Part shown: piece by piece, positions 37,090 to 46,077 of the stretch
Numbering within the stretch: the first letter of the stretch is position 1
How the letters are laid out: each line of letters opens with the position of its first letter
Assembly (NCBI GenBank): GCA_963826695.1
Contig: CAWGXZ010000001.1
Location: 124,001 to 188,000 of the forward strand
DNA: 64,000 nt
From: CAWGXZ01 sp963826695
GTDB taxonomy: Bacteria > Pseudomonadota > Gammaproteobacteria > Burkholderiales > Burkholderiaceae_C
Reading direction: 5' to 3'
Notes under the pieces: generated by a model
Databases searched by the model: none
Told to the model about the DNA's origin: nothing
What the model saw: the letters and a program-made list of their open reading frames with translations, nothing else
Program-made: the position numbers and the translations under genes

Positions 37090-37174
37090 CAGGTGCCCGC
37101 ACCATTCGACGCGCCTGCCAACGGATTGTCGTCTGCCGTGGCGACCCCTCGCGCCGCCCCATCCAAGGAATGCC

Positions 37175-39157
37175 ATGAACGTCAACTCGCCGCCGCTGCC
37201 CTGTATCGCGCTCACCGTGCTCGCCCTGGCCCTCGGCGGCTGTGGCGGCGCCGACGACATCGTCGCGCAGCCCGCACCCGCCGCAGACACCGGTTGCGAA
37301 GTTGCGAGCAGCAGCGGCAGCGTGGTGGTCGGCTCGGGCGCAGCCGGCGATCCCGCCGCGCCCGAGCCCGCATCGGGATTCCGCCTCGGCAGGACGACGG
37401 CTTACGCCCGCAGCTACATGGTCGTCACCGCCAATCCGCTGGCGTCGAAGGCCGGCTGTGAAATCCTCAAGGCCGGCGGCAGCGCTGCCGACGCGGCGGT
37501 TGCCGTGCAGGCGGTGCTCGGGCTGGTCGAGCCGCAGTCGAGCGGCCTGGGCGGCGGCGCCTTCCTGCTGCACTACGACGCCAAGAACCGCGTGGTCCAG
37601 TCGTACGACGGCCGCGAGACCGCGCCGGCCGCCGCCACCGCCAACTACCTGCGCTGGATCGACGACACCGCCGACCGCACGGCGCCACGGCCGAGTGCCC
37701 GCGCCAGCGGTCGCTCGATCGGCACGCCGGGCGCCGTGCGGATGCTCGAGCTGGTGCAGCGCGAACACGGCAAGCTGGCGTGGAAGGACCTGTTCGGTGC
37801 CGGCATCCAGCTCGCCGGCAGCGGCTTTGCCGTGGGTGGCCGTCTTGCCGCGGCGATCGAGGGTTCGCGCACCGACCTGCGGCGAGACGCCGACGCCGGC
37901 GCCTACTTCCTGAACGCCGACGGCACGGCCAAGCCGCTCGGCACGATCTTGCGCAACCCCGCCTACCAGGCCACGCTGACCCGGCTTGCCGCCGAAGGTG
38001 CCGACGCGTTCTATACCGGCCCGATCGCCCAGGCGATCGTTTCCAAGATCGGCGTTGCCGTCGCGGCCGACGGCGTCACGCCGATCACACCGGGCAAGAC
38101 GACGCTCGCCGACTTGTCCGGCTACCGGGCCAAGAAGCGCGACGCGATCTGCACCACCTACCGCGTCTACTGGGTCTGCGGCATGCCGCCCCCGTCGTCG
38201 GGCGGCATCACCGTCGCGTCGACGCTCGGCGTGCTCGAGAACTTCTACCTGGCCGCCTACCCGCCGACAGCCATCGACATTTACGGCGGCAAGCCGAGCG
38301 TATTCGGCGTGCACCTCGTCACCGAAGCCGAGCGACTGGCCTATGCCGACCGCGACAAGTACATCGCCGACACCGACTTCGTGCCGCTGCCCGGCGGCAG
38401 CCCTAACGCGATGCTCGACAAGACCTACCTGCGCAACCGCGCCGGCCGGATCAACTTCAGCAGCAGCATGGGCACCGCCCCGGCCGGCGACCTTGGCGCG
38501 GTGCCGATGGGCGTCGACCGCGCGCCCGAGAGCGGCACCACGCACGTGACCATCGTCGACCGCGACGGCAACGTCGTCGTGCTGACGACGACGGTCGAAA
38601 GCACGCTCGGTGCCTTCCACATGACGCAGGGCTTCATCCTCAACAACCAGCTGACCGACTTCTCGGCGTCGCCGACCGACGCCGCCGGCGTGCTGATCGC
38701 CAACCGCGTCGCCCCCGGCAAGCGTCCGCGCAGCTCGATGGCGCCGACATTGGTGTTCCGGATGGCAGCGGACGGCAGCCGCGGGGAGTTCCTGATGGGC
38801 ACCGGCTCGCCGGGTGGCAGCGCCATCATCCAGTACGTCGCCAAGACGCTGGTCGGCGTGCTCGACTGGAACCTCGATGCGCAGCAGGCCACGTCGCTGG
38901 TCAACTTCGGCGCGGCCAATTCACCGACGACCAACATCGGCGGCGAGCATCCCAACGTCAATGTCGGCAGCAACAGCGGCGCCGACGATCCGCTGGTCGC
39001 CGGCCTGGGGAGGATGGGCCACATCGTGTCGGTCGCGGCACAGTCGAGCGGGGTCGGCACCGTGATCCGCAGCCAGTTCAAGGGCGCGCCAGCCCTGGCG
39101 GGTGGTGCCGATCCGCGACGCGAAGGCATCGTGCTCGGCGATCTGCTGGCGCCCTGA
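37175..39157 (+). CDS. ggt: gamma-glutamyltranspeptidase, lipoprotein form
   Basis: 660 residues, Ntn hydrolase that cleaves gamma-glutamyl bonds such as in glutathione. N-terminal lipoprotein signal with lipobox LGGC (Cys at about 24). Core GGxxxD-type start SYMVVTANPLASKAGCEIL, ADAAVAVQAVLGLVEPQSSG, the oxyanion segment MPPPSSGGITV, and the autoprocessing Thr in SGTTHVTIVDRDGNVV. AAGGA ribosome-binding site six bases before the ATG. Inserted between gph and rpe on the opposite strand, so a possible late arrival. Confidence 0.93.
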   Translation: MNVNSPPLPCIALTVLALALGGCGGADDIVAQPAPAADTGCEVASSSGSVVVGSGAAGDPAAPEPASGFRLGRTTAYARSYMVVTANPLASKAGCEILKAGGSAADAAVAVQAVLGLVEPQSSGLGGGAFLLHYDAKNRVVQSYDGRETAPAAATANYLRWIDDTADRTAPRPSARASGRSIGTPGAVRMLELVQREHGKLAWKDLFGAGIQLAGSGFAVGGRLAAAIEGSRTDLRRDADAGAYFLNADGTAKPLGTILRNPAYQATLTRLAAEGADAFYTGPIAQAIVSKIGVAVAADGVTPITPGKTTLADLSGYRAKKRDAICTTYRVYWVCGMPPPSSGGITVASTLGVLENFYLAAYPPTAIDIYGGKPSVFGVHLVTEAERLAYADRDKYIADTDFVPLPGGSPNAMLDKTYLRNRAGRINFSSSMGTAPAGDLGAVPMGVDRAPESGTTHVTIVDRDGNVVVLTTTVESTLGAFHMTQGFILNNQLTDFSASPTDAAGVLIANRVAPGKRPRSSMAPTLVFRMAADGSRGEFLMGTGSPGGSAIIQYVAKTLVGVLDWNLDAQQATSLVNFGAANSPTTNIGGEHPNVNVGSNSGADDPLVAGLGRMGHIVSVAAQSSGVGTVIRSQFKGAPALAGGADPRREGIVLGDLLAP

Positions 39158-39243
39158 GCACCGCCCCGAACACCGCCCTTGCCCGGGCCGGAGGTCCTTC
39201 GACGGGGCCCCGGCGAAGGGTGCGAATCGCTAAGCGTGGGCGC

Positions 39244-39942
39244 TCAGCCGGCCAACTCGGCGCGCATCGCGTCGATCACCGCCCGGTAATCGGGCTGGCC
39301 GAAGATCGCGCTGCCGGCGACGAAGGTGTCGGCACCGGCGTCGGCCGCGGCTCGGATGTTCGCCACCTTGATGCCGCCGTCGACCTCGAGGCGGATCTTG
39401 CGGCCGCTGGCATCGATGATGCGGCGCGCGCGTTCGATCTTCTTCAGCGCGCTGCCGATGAAGCCCTGGCCGCCGAAGCCCGGGTTGACGCTCATGATCA
39501 GCACCAGGTCGACGCGTTCGATGACCCATTCGAGCACGTCGAGCGGTGTCGCCGGGTTGAACACCAGCCCTGCCTTGCAGCCCTCGCCCTGGATCAGCTG
39601 CAGCGTTCGGTCGACATGCGTCGACGCGTCGGGGTGGAAAGTGACGATATCGGCGCCGGCCTTGCAGAAAGCCGAAGCCAGGGCGTCGACCGGCTGCGCC
39701 ATCAGGTGCACGTCGATCGGCACCGGATGCCCCTCGGGCGTCACCGCGTGCGGCCGCAACGCCTCGCAGACCATCGGCCCGATGCTGAGGTTCGGCACGT
39801 AATGGTTGTCCATCACGTCGAAGTGGATCCAGTCGGCGCCGGCGGCGATGACCGCCCGCACCTCGTCGCCGAGGCGGGCGAAGTCGGCCGCCAGCAGGCT
39901 GGCAGCGATGCGGTGGCGCGGTGCGTCGGCAGTCGGACTCAT
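39244..39942 (-). CDS. rpe: ribulose-phosphate 3-epimerase
   Basis: 232-residue TIM barrel of the pentose phosphate/Calvin pathways. ASLLAADFARLGDEV, HFDVMDNHYVPNLSIGP (metal-binding His and Asp), IMSVNPGFGGQGFI and VDGGIKVANI are all present. Start at 39942 (MSPTADAPRHRI). It diverges from apaG; a -10-like TAGAAT ends only seven bases before its ATG. Confidence 0.96.
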   Translation of the reverse strand: MSPTADAPRHRIAASLLAADFARLGDEVRAVIAAGADWIHFDVMDNHYVPNLSIGPMVCEALRPHAVTPEGHPVPIDVHLMAQPVDALASAFCKAGADIVTFHPDASTHVDRTLQLIQGEGCKAGLVFNPATPLDVLEWVIERVDLVLIMSVNPGFGGQGFIGSALKKIERARRIIDASGRKIRLEVDGGIKVANIRAAADAGADTFVAGSAIFGQPDYRAVIDAMRAELAG

Positions 39943-39945
39943 GGC

Positions 39946-40009
39946 GCGGATTCTAGGAGTGCCTCGTGCCCTGCCAGCGGCCAGCAAAGACCCTGCTCCT
40001 AGAATCCGC
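39946..40009. promoter_or_regulatory. mirror-image promoters for rpe and apaG
   Basis: A 14 bp perfect inverted repeat, GCGGATTCTAGGAG (39946-39959) and CTCCTAGAATCCGC (39996-40009), with a 36 bp spacer. Each arm reads CTCCTAGAATCCGC toward its own gene; TAGAAT (five of six to TATAAT) then lies seven bases from the rpe ATG and eight from the apaG ATG. With normal -10 to start spacing both mRNAs would be leaderless or nearly so. For rpe a -35-like CTGGCA sits 16 bp upstream. Confidence 0.55.
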
Positions 40010-40013
40010 ACCC

Positions 40014-40388
40014 ATGGCCCGTCCCGAATTCAGCTGCTCCGTCGCCGTGCGACCTCTCCCCGAACAGTCGGACACTGCCGCGCAGCAGTACGCGTTTGCC
40101 TACACCGTGACGATCCGCAACAGCGGCGATGTCACGGCGCAGCTGATCGGCCGGCACTGGGTGATCGTCGACGGCAACCAGCAAACCGAGGAAGTCCGCG
40201 GCCTGGCGGTCGTCGGTCACCAGCCGCTGCTCAAGCCGGGCGAAAGCTTCGAATACACCAGCTGGACGCGCATCGGCACGCCGCAGGGTTCGATGCGCGG
40301 CACGTTCTTCTGCATGACCGAGGACGCACGCCCCTTCGACGCGCCGATTGCCGAGTTCGGCCTGACCGTCGCGTCGGCCCTGCATTGA
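40014..40388 (+). CDS. apaG: ApaG protein
   Basis: 124-residue immunoglobulin-like fold protein (Co2+/Mg2+ efflux-associated in enterobacteria; function unsettled). Conserved YAFAYTVTIRNSG, LIGRHWVIVDGN, VVGHQPLLKPGESFEYTS and GSMRGTFFCM. The stop TGA overlaps the TTG start of the next gene. Confidence 0.95.
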   Translation: MARPEFSCSVAVRPLPEQSDTAAQQYAFAYTVTIRNSGDVTAQLIGRHWVIVDGNQQTEEVRGLAVVGHQPLLKPGESFEYTSWTRIGTPQGSMRGTFFCMTEDARPFDAPIAEFGLTVASALH

Positions 40389-42427
40389 TTCGGCGCCGCC
40401 CGGGCGCCGGCGCCGGCACGGCACCGGCCTGGGACCTGAGCGCACTCTTCAACGCCGTCGATCCGGCGGCCGGCTTCGCCGAGCGCCACCTCTGGCTGGT
40501 GCGGCTGATCGAATGGCTGCGCCACGACCCCCAGGGCGAGGCGCGCGAGGACGAGCCCACCGCCCTGCGCAAGCCCCTGCCGGTCCGCCGGCTGCAGCGG
40601 CTGCTCGACGTGCTCGAACGAAACGACGATCAGCGTGCGCGTGTGGCCGCGTTGCTGGCGCGCTGCTGGAACGAAGTCGACCGGGTGGCGCTGTTTGCCG
40701 ACTTCGGCTTTTCAACGCGGATGAACCTGCTCGGCGAATTGGGAAACCGCCTGCGCGACAAGCTGCTGCCGCTTTCGCCGGCGACGCACGATCTGGCCGA
40801 GTTGTTTCCGCTGCTCTTCAGCCGGCGCGGCGATGCCGCCTGGCTGGCCGCGATCGACGACGAGACGGCCCTGCGCATCGGCCGGCTGATCGCACCCGAG
40901 ATCGACGCGCAACCCTGGCCGGTGGCGCTCGGTGGCTGGAAACACGACCTGCTCGACGCCATCGTCTTTGTTTCGGCCGCAGTGGGCGCCGCCGGTTTCT
41001 CGCCGCCGATTCGCCAGCGCATGAGCCGCGAGCTGCTTGCCGGGGCGCCTTTTCGCCAACTCACCCGGGCTGCCGAACGCGTTCACGAGCATGCCCGCCA
41101 GGGTGACCAGGCGGCGCTGCTGCGCGAGGGCCAGTACCTGCGCGCGTTGCTCGACGCCTGCCGCCTGGCCGCAGCGAGTGTCGAGCAGCACTTCGAGGAG
41201 CATGGCGTCTCGGTCGACGTGGTCTTCGAGCTCGACCAATTGCGCGAACGCACCCGCCGCATCGAGGAGTTGCTCAACTGCGTGCTCAGCGACCAGCCGC
41301 GGCGCGACGTCGTCCGGTTGATTGCCGACCTGGCCGACACCGCCGAGCAGCGGCGCAGCATCCGGGCGCTGTTCGCGCAGCACTACTCGCTGCTGGCGCG
41401 CAAGGTTGCCGAGCGCAACGCCGAAACCGGCGAGCACTACATCACCCGCGACCGCAGCGCCTGGCGGCAGATGCTGCAAGCGGCACTGGGCGGCGGCGCG
41501 GTCATCGCGGTCACCACCTTTGCCAAGCTGGCGCTCACGGCGGCCGGAATTGCCGGCTTCTGGGGCGGGCTGGTGGTCGGCGTCAACTACGCGCTCAGCT
41601 TCGTCGCGGTGCAGCTGCTGCATTGGACCATCGCCACCAAGCAGCCGGCGATGACCGCGCCGGCGATGGCGGCCAAGCTCTCGGGTGTCGTCGGCGATGC
41701 CGAGATCGAGGGCTTCGTCGACGAGGTGGCAGCGTTGATCCGTTCGCAGGCCGCCGGCATCCTCGGCAATGTGGTGGCGGTGTTTCCGCTGGTGCTGGTG
41801 GTGCAGTTGCTCTGCCAGCATCTCTTCGGCGCGCCGCTGGTTGCCGAGGGCGAGAGCGCGTACCTGCTGAAGAGCCTCAGCCTGCTCGGGCCGACGGCGT
41901 TCTACGCGGCGTTCACCGGCGTGCTGCTGTTCACCAGCTCGATGATCGCGGGCTGGGCCGAGAACTGGTTCGTCTGGCACCGGCTCGACAGCGCCATTGC
42001 CTGGAACCCGCGCATCGTTGCCCGGCTCGGCGCGGCCCGGGCGCAGCGCTGGGCCCGCTGGTGGCGCGACAACATCTCGGGCGTGGCCTCGAATGTCTCG
42101 TTCGGGCTGATGCTCGGCCTGGTGCCGGCACTGGGCGCCTTCTTCGGCCTGCCGGTCGAGGTGCGCCACGTCACGCTGTCGGCCGGCCAGCTGGCCGCGG
42201 TGCTGGGCGCCGAGGGCTTCGGGCTGCTGCGCGAAAGCGCCTTCTGGTGGTGCGTCGCCGCGCTGGTGGTCACCGCCGTGCTGAACCTCGGTGTCAGCTT
42301 CTACCTGGCGTTCAAGCTGGCGCTGCGCTCGCGCGGCATCCGGCCGTCGGACGTGGCACGCATCTACCGGGCGATTCGACGCCGGGCAGCGCGGCGGCCG
42401 GCGAGCTTCGTGGTGGCCCCGGCCTGA
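40385..42427 (+). CDS. 'site-specific recombinase' (Gcr family) membrane protein
   Basis: 680 residues from TTG at 40385, which overlaps the apaG stop (TTGA), the best start since the family-typical AAGFAERHLWLVRLIEWLR lies at about 30-48 and no ATG precedes it. Cytosolic N-terminal half with helical bundles, then several hydrophobic segments (about 370-395, 400-420, 460-485, 505-530, 575-600, 625-650). The family name comes from a gonococcal gene; the membrane topology argues against a true DNA recombinase. Function is unknown. apaG-recombinase-mltA order is typical of Burkholderiales. Confidence 0.85.
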   Translation: MIRRRPGAGAGTAPAWDLSALFNAVDPAAGFAERHLWLVRLIEWLRHDPQGEAREDEPTALRKPLPVRRLQRLLDVLERNDDQRARVAALLARCWNEVDRVALFADFGFSTRMNLLGELGNRLRDKLLPLSPATHDLAELFPLLFSRRGDAAWLAAIDDETALRIGRLIAPEIDAQPWPVALGGWKHDLLDAIVFVSAAVGAAGFSPPIRQRMSRELLAGAPFRQLTRAAERVHEHARQGDQAALLREGQYLRALLDACRLAAASVEQHFEEHGVSVDVVFELDQLRERTRRIEELLNCVLSDQPRRDVVRLIADLADTAEQRRSIRALFAQHYSLLARKVAERNAETGEHYITRDRSAWRQMLQAALGGGAVIAVTTFAKLALTAAGIAGFWGGLVVGVNYALSFVAVQLLHWTIATKQPAMTAPAMAAKLSGVVGDAEIEGFVDEVAALIRSQAAGILGNVVAVFPLVLVVQLLCQHLFGAPLVAEGESAYLLKSLSLLGPTAFYAAFTGVLLFTSSMIAGWAENWFVWHRLDSAIAWNPRIVARLGAARAQRWARWWRDNISGVASNVSFGLMLGLVPALGAFFGLPVEVRHVTLSAGQLAAVLGAEGFGLLRESAFWWCVAALVVTAVLNLGVSFYLAFKLALRSRGIRPSDVARIYRAIRRRAARRPASFVVAPA

Positions 42428-42482
42428 GCGGCCGCACCGTGCAGGCACGGGTCATGGGGGTTGTGCCTCGGCACCGGCAGCG

Positions 42483-42620
42483 CTACCGCGATGGCGGATC
42501 CTTGCGCGGCGGCGGCGGAGCGCGCCGCTCGCCCTTCGAGCGGCCGGCGAACATCGTCCACCAGACGATTCCCGCCAGCACCAGCAACGCTCCCAGCGCT
42601 TCCAGCAGAATCATCTCCAT
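42483..42620 (-). CDS. 45-residue single-span membrane peptide
   Basis: MEMILLEALGALLVLAGIVW begins a peptide with one transmembrane helix (about 4-26) and a basic, Pro-rich cytoplasmic tail (GRSKGERRAPPPPRKDPPSR). AGAGGAA lies about ten bases upstream. Its ATG overlaps the mltA ATG on the other strand (CATG). I do not recognise a function; small proteins of this shape occur in related genomes to my memory, unverified. Confidence 0.55.
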   Translation of the reverse strand: MEMILLEALGALLVLAGIVWWTMFAGRSKGERRAPPPPRKDPPSR

Positions 42621-43806
42621 GACCGTTTTTCCTCTTGCCCGGTGGCTTGCGGCCGTGGCGATTCTAGGTTTGCTGGCTGCCTGCAGCAGCGCGCCGGAGC
42701 GCGCTGCCCCGCGGGAGCCACGCGCCGAGCGCACCGAGGCCACGGCACCGGCCGCGGCGGAAGGACGGCGTTCCTCGGCCGCGCTGCCAGCCGCCTTCGG
42801 CGAGCCGCTGTTGCGGCCGAAGTCGCGCTGGTGGCCTGTCGAATGGGACGATTTGCCCGACTGGCAGGCCGACCGCACCGCCGAGGCGTGGGCTGCACTG
42901 CTGCGCGGCTGCCAGCGGCCCGCCGCAGGCTGGGCCGAGCTTTGCAACGCCGCGCGCAGTGCCCCGCTGGCGGGAGATGCCGAGGTGCGCCGCTGGCTCG
43001 AGCAGCGGCTGCAACCCTACCGCGTCGAGTCGTACGAAGGTTCGGCCGATGGGCTGCTGACCGGCTACTACGAGCCGCTGGTCGTGGCGCAGCGGCTGCC
43101 GCGGATGGGCTTCCAGGTGCCGCTTTACAGCGCGCCGCTCGACCGCTTTCGCCGCGTTCCGTACTGGACGCGCCAGCAGATCGACAGCCTGCCCGAGGCC
43201 CGGGCCAGCCTGCGCGGGCGCGAGCTGGCCTATGTGGCCGATCCGCTCGACGCGCTGATCCTGCAGATCCAGGGCTCGGGCCGCTTGCAGCTGACCGAGC
43301 CCGACGGCACGTTGAAAATGGTGCGCGTCGCCTTCGCCGGGCACAACGACCACGCCTACAAGTCGGTCGGCCGCTGGCTGATCGAGCAGCGCGAAATGCG
43401 CGCCGATGAAGCCTCCTGGCCGGCCATCAAGGCCTGGGCACAGCGCAACCCGCAGCGCATCAACGAGATGCTGTGGAGCAATCCGCGCGTGGTCTTCTTC
43501 CGTGAAGAGCCATTGCCCGACCCGGCGGCCGGCCCCCGTGGCGCCCAGGGCGTGCCGCTGACGGCAGGGCGCTCGGTCGCCGTCGACCCGCAGAGCATCC
43601 CCTACGGCACGCCGCTGTGGATCGACACCACCGAGCCACTCGGCCGCACACCGCTTCGACGCCTCGTCCTGGCGCAGGACACCGGCACGGCCATCACCGG
43701 CGCCGTGCGCGGCGATTATTTCTGGGGGACCGGCGCCCAGGCCGAGCAGCAGGCAGGGCGGATGAAGCAGGGGCTGCGGTACTGGGCGCTGTGGCCGAAG
43801 CGCTGA
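42619..43806 (+). CDS. mltA: membrane-bound lytic murein transglycosylase A
   Basis: 395 residues. Lipoprotein signal with lipobox LAAC (Cys about 23). Conserved LLTGYYEPLVVAQR, VPLYSAPLD, AYVADPLDALILQIQGSGRL, GHNDHAYKSVGRWLI and the catalytic region LVLAQDTGTAITGAVRGDYFWG (Asp of AQDTG and GDYFWG). Cleaves peptidoglycan to 1,6-anhydromuramyl products in the outer-membrane leaflet. No clear ribosome-binding site before the ATG. Confidence 0.95.
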   Translation: MTVFPLARWLAAVAILGLLAACSSAPERAAPREPRAERTEATAPAAAEGRRSSAALPAAFGEPLLRPKSRWWPVEWDDLPDWQADRTAEAWAALLRGCQRPAAGWAELCNAARSAPLAGDAEVRRWLEQRLQPYRVESYEGSADGLLTGYYEPLVVAQRLPRMGFQVPLYSAPLDRFRRVPYWTRQQIDSLPEARASLRGRELAYVADPLDALILQIQGSGRLQLTEPDGTLKMVRVAFAGHNDHAYKSVGRWLIEQREMRADEASWPAIKAWAQRNPQRINEMLWSNPRVVFFREEPLPDPAAGPRGAQGVPLTAGRSVAVDPQSIPYGTPLWIDTTEPLGRTPLRRLVLAQDTGTAITGAVRGDYFWGTGAQAEQQAGRMKQGLRYWALWPKR

Positions 43807-44019
43807 ACGCGCGGCCGCACCAGAAACTCCGCAACGGCTGCAACGAACGACCTGCCGCGCCCGCGTAGACCGACGCGCCCCGTCCAGTCGTGCCGTCCAG
43901 TCAACCTATATCGCCGTGCGCCGGCCCGACGTGTTGTCGCGTTGCCCAACGCCTGATCCTGCTGCGTAACCGGACGACGCATGGTGTTGTCCTGAAAGCA
44001 AGGGCTATGACAACTTCCT

Positions 44020-44439
44020 TCATGCCTGCCAAGGGTTGATCCCCGAAGCGCCGGCCGCCTCGAAGGATTCGATGTCCTGGGTTGCCACTGCCATCGGGTT
44101 GGCGACAGCGATCGCTGCGATGCAGCCATCGGCAGCCGCCAGGGCCTGCCCCGACGGCTGCGCTCGGGCGATCAGTTCCTCATAGGCTCGGGTGCAGCCC
44201 AGATCGAATGGCAGCACGCGGCCGGCAAACAGCGGCAGCACCTGCGCCTCCAGGCTTTGCTGCAAGCTACCGTGGCGCCTGCCCAGGGGCAACAGCGTGA
44301 CCCCGGCACGAAGTTCAGCGACGGTGATTGCTGCGAGAACCAGCGTGTCCAGCGCCTGCGCGTCGGTCCACTCCATCACACGCGAAGCGGGAAACAGGCG
44401 GTGGGGCTCCGGAACGACGTTCCTATCGAGCAGGATCAT
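44020..44439 (-). CDS. vapC: PIN-domain toxin, VapC/FitB-like, slightly degenerate
   Basis: 139 residues. PIN acidic residues: Asp5 (MILLDRNVV, usually LDTNV), Glu in TVAELRAG (about 43), Asp in AADGCIAAIA (about 102), and ATQDIESFEAAG at the fourth position where ATRN is usual. The T-to-R and N-to-D changes may weaken activity. The ATG sits in the tail of the antitoxin fragment frame. Likely ribonuclease by family. Confidence 0.75.
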   Translation of the reverse strand: MILLDRNVVPEPHRLFPASRVMEWTDAQALDTLVLAAITVAELRAGVTLLPLGRRHGSLQQSLEAQVLPLFAGRVLPFDLGCTRAYEELIARAQPSGQALAAADGCIAAIAVANPMAVATQDIESFEAAGASGINPWQA

Positions 44440-44698
44440 TCGAATCTCGCCGGGTGGACCGGCGTCTTGTCGCGCATAGCGCCTCTCTCGTGAGGCCTGC
44501 TGCTTTGGCGATATCGGTCATGCCCCGAGCTAAAGCGATGTCACCCAGCGCGGCGGACAGCAGCCCCTTGTCGTTGGCCTGCAGGATGTCAGTCAGGTAT
44601 GCGGCGATTGCCTCGTCGCTGTCGAGGCAGTGGGCAACATCGAACGCCGGCAGTTCGTCAACTTTGCTTCCTGCCCTCAGGTTCGTCTCCTCTCTCAA
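44423..44698 (-). pseudogene. HI1420-type antitoxin fragment, truncated
   Basis: Residues after VDELPAFDVAHCLDSDEAIA, AYLTDILQANDKGLL, SAALGDIALARGMTDIAKAAGLTREAL match the N-terminal half of the 'addiction module antidote' family that partners RelE/HigB-type toxins. After REAL the sequence becomes unrelated (CATRRRST...), so the second half of the DNA-binding domain is missing. No good start codon; TTG at 44698 is the nearest in frame. A 13-codon frame with AGAGAGG before it (44477-44436, MRDKTPVHPARFE) overlaps vapC by ATGA and may be the tail of the original VapB-type antitoxin. Confidence 0.6.
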
Positions 44699-44700
44699 TC

Positions 44701-44974
44701 CAGCATGACTGCCAGCGCCTTCGCACGCGGCTGTCGCTCTTTTGTGTGCGCTTGGATCCACCGGCCAGCAGGACAACAAAGTGGCCACCTTGCTGCGTGA
44801 ATTAGATGCGCCATCCGGCCCCGATTCGGAAGCCCGGGTTGCGGCCTTTAAAGGTCGCATGGGAAAGAGGAACGGACACGGGTTCTGCAAAGCACGAACG
44901 TGAACGGCACCTCAAAACCTGATTCGTCATCGAAGAGCGGCCAATGCGGGGCGTGCGCCGGTGTACCCGTCACT
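44701..44974. other. no gene recognised
   Basis: About 270 bp between the antitoxin fragment and the M23 peptidase stop. I see no conserved frame, tRNA or clear terminator. Confidence 0.4.
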
Positions 44975-45823
44975 TCACGGTGCAAGGAGGAGCGCCGGAT
45001 CGACTGCAGTCGCATTCAGATAGACGCTGAAATGCAGATGAGCGCCGGTCACGCGACCCGTTGCACCGACGCGGCCGATCTGCACGCCGGCGTCGACGAA
45101 CTCGCCAACTGCGGTCTCGATCGCGGACAGGTGGCAGTACAGCGTCAGAAAGCCTTGACCGTGGTCAACGATCAAGGTCTTGCCATTGAAGAAATACTCG
45201 CCGGTGTCGGTCACAGTGCCGGCAGCAGCGGCAAGAACCGGCGTGCCCGTGGACGCGGCGATATCCATCCCGCTGTGCGGATTGCGCTTCTCGCCATTGA
45301 AGATCCGGCGCAGGCCGAACGACGACGAGCGACGCCCGTCGGCCGGACTCGCGAGCTGTAGTGTCTTCGGCTCGCGCGACGCCGTGAAGCGGCTCGACAC
45401 CTCCGCGAGGTGCACACGCTCTCGCTCGTATCGCGCCAGGTCCTGCGGCGACAGATCGACATGCCGCGGCGCGACGGTCAGTCGCTGCTCGGCGTACCTC
45501 TTGGGCTCAAGGCCAAAGGCAATCTCGCGCGCCGGGCCGTCGCCGGCGTAGACGGTCAGCGCCTGCCGCTTATTCGGATCGGCGGCGATCCCGATGCCCA
45601 CGATGGCTATCCAGAACCCCTCCCGTTGGCGATCCGGTAGCACCATCGCACGGTGGCCGTCAAACGTTGCCGATGGTCGCAGCGCCGCGGCACCGAGCGC
45701 GACGATCGCGATGCCTCCTGGCACAGCCGCAGCGCGCGGCAGCGGTGTCGATGAAGCGCGCGCGAGGAACGGCGCAGCGATTCCAGCCGCAAGGGATACG
45801 AGGGCGAGGCGACGCTGCACCAT
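44975..45823 (-). CDS. M23-family metallopeptidase, exported
   Basis: 282 residues from ATG at 45823. N-terminal signal sequence (MVQRRLALVSLAAGIAAPFL, then ARAS). Central beta-rich region, then the LytM domain: SSSFGLRRIFNGEKRNPHSG, MDIAASTGTPVLAAAAG, TLIVDHGQGFLTLYCHLS and THLHF-like AHLHFSVYLN. Zinc ligands His (NPHSG), Asp (MDIA) and HxH (HLH) are present, so probably an active peptidoglycan endopeptidase. Confidence 0.88.
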   Translation of the reverse strand: MVQRRLALVSLAAGIAAPFLARASSTPLPRAAAVPGGIAIVALGAAALRPSATFDGHRAMVLPDRQREGFWIAIVGIGIAADPNKRQALTVYAGDGPAREIAFGLEPKRYAEQRLTVAPRHVDLSPQDLARYERERVHLAEVSSRFTASREPKTLQLASPADGRRSSSFGLRRIFNGEKRNPHSGMDIAASTGTPVLAAAAGTVTDTGEYFFNGKTLIVDHGQGFLTLYCHLSAIETAVGEFVDAGVQIGRVGATGRVTGAHLHFSVYLNATAVDPALLLAP

Positions 45824-46077
45824 GCGGCCTATCGTACCTGTGCGATACGTCGCGAGTACGGTGATTGGTTGGGCAACAGTCGACTCCAGACGAGCAGCCG
45901 CCGGCCACCTCCATGCAGTTTCAGAGCGCAGAACTACAAGAATCGGATGCCAGGCAGCGGTCGTTCGCGTGAGCCGGCAATCGACCCATGGCGGTCCTTC
46001 AGCCTTCGACGAAGCAGCCGGTCGCGTCTGCCGGCGTCCGTTGCATTTCACCTCGCCACGCACTACAGTCTCTTTTC

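Noticed and set aside
37079..38620. 513-codon minus-strand frame opposite ggt
   Set aside because: Shadow; Gly/Arg-rich with no domain, while ggt motifs are complete on the plus strand.
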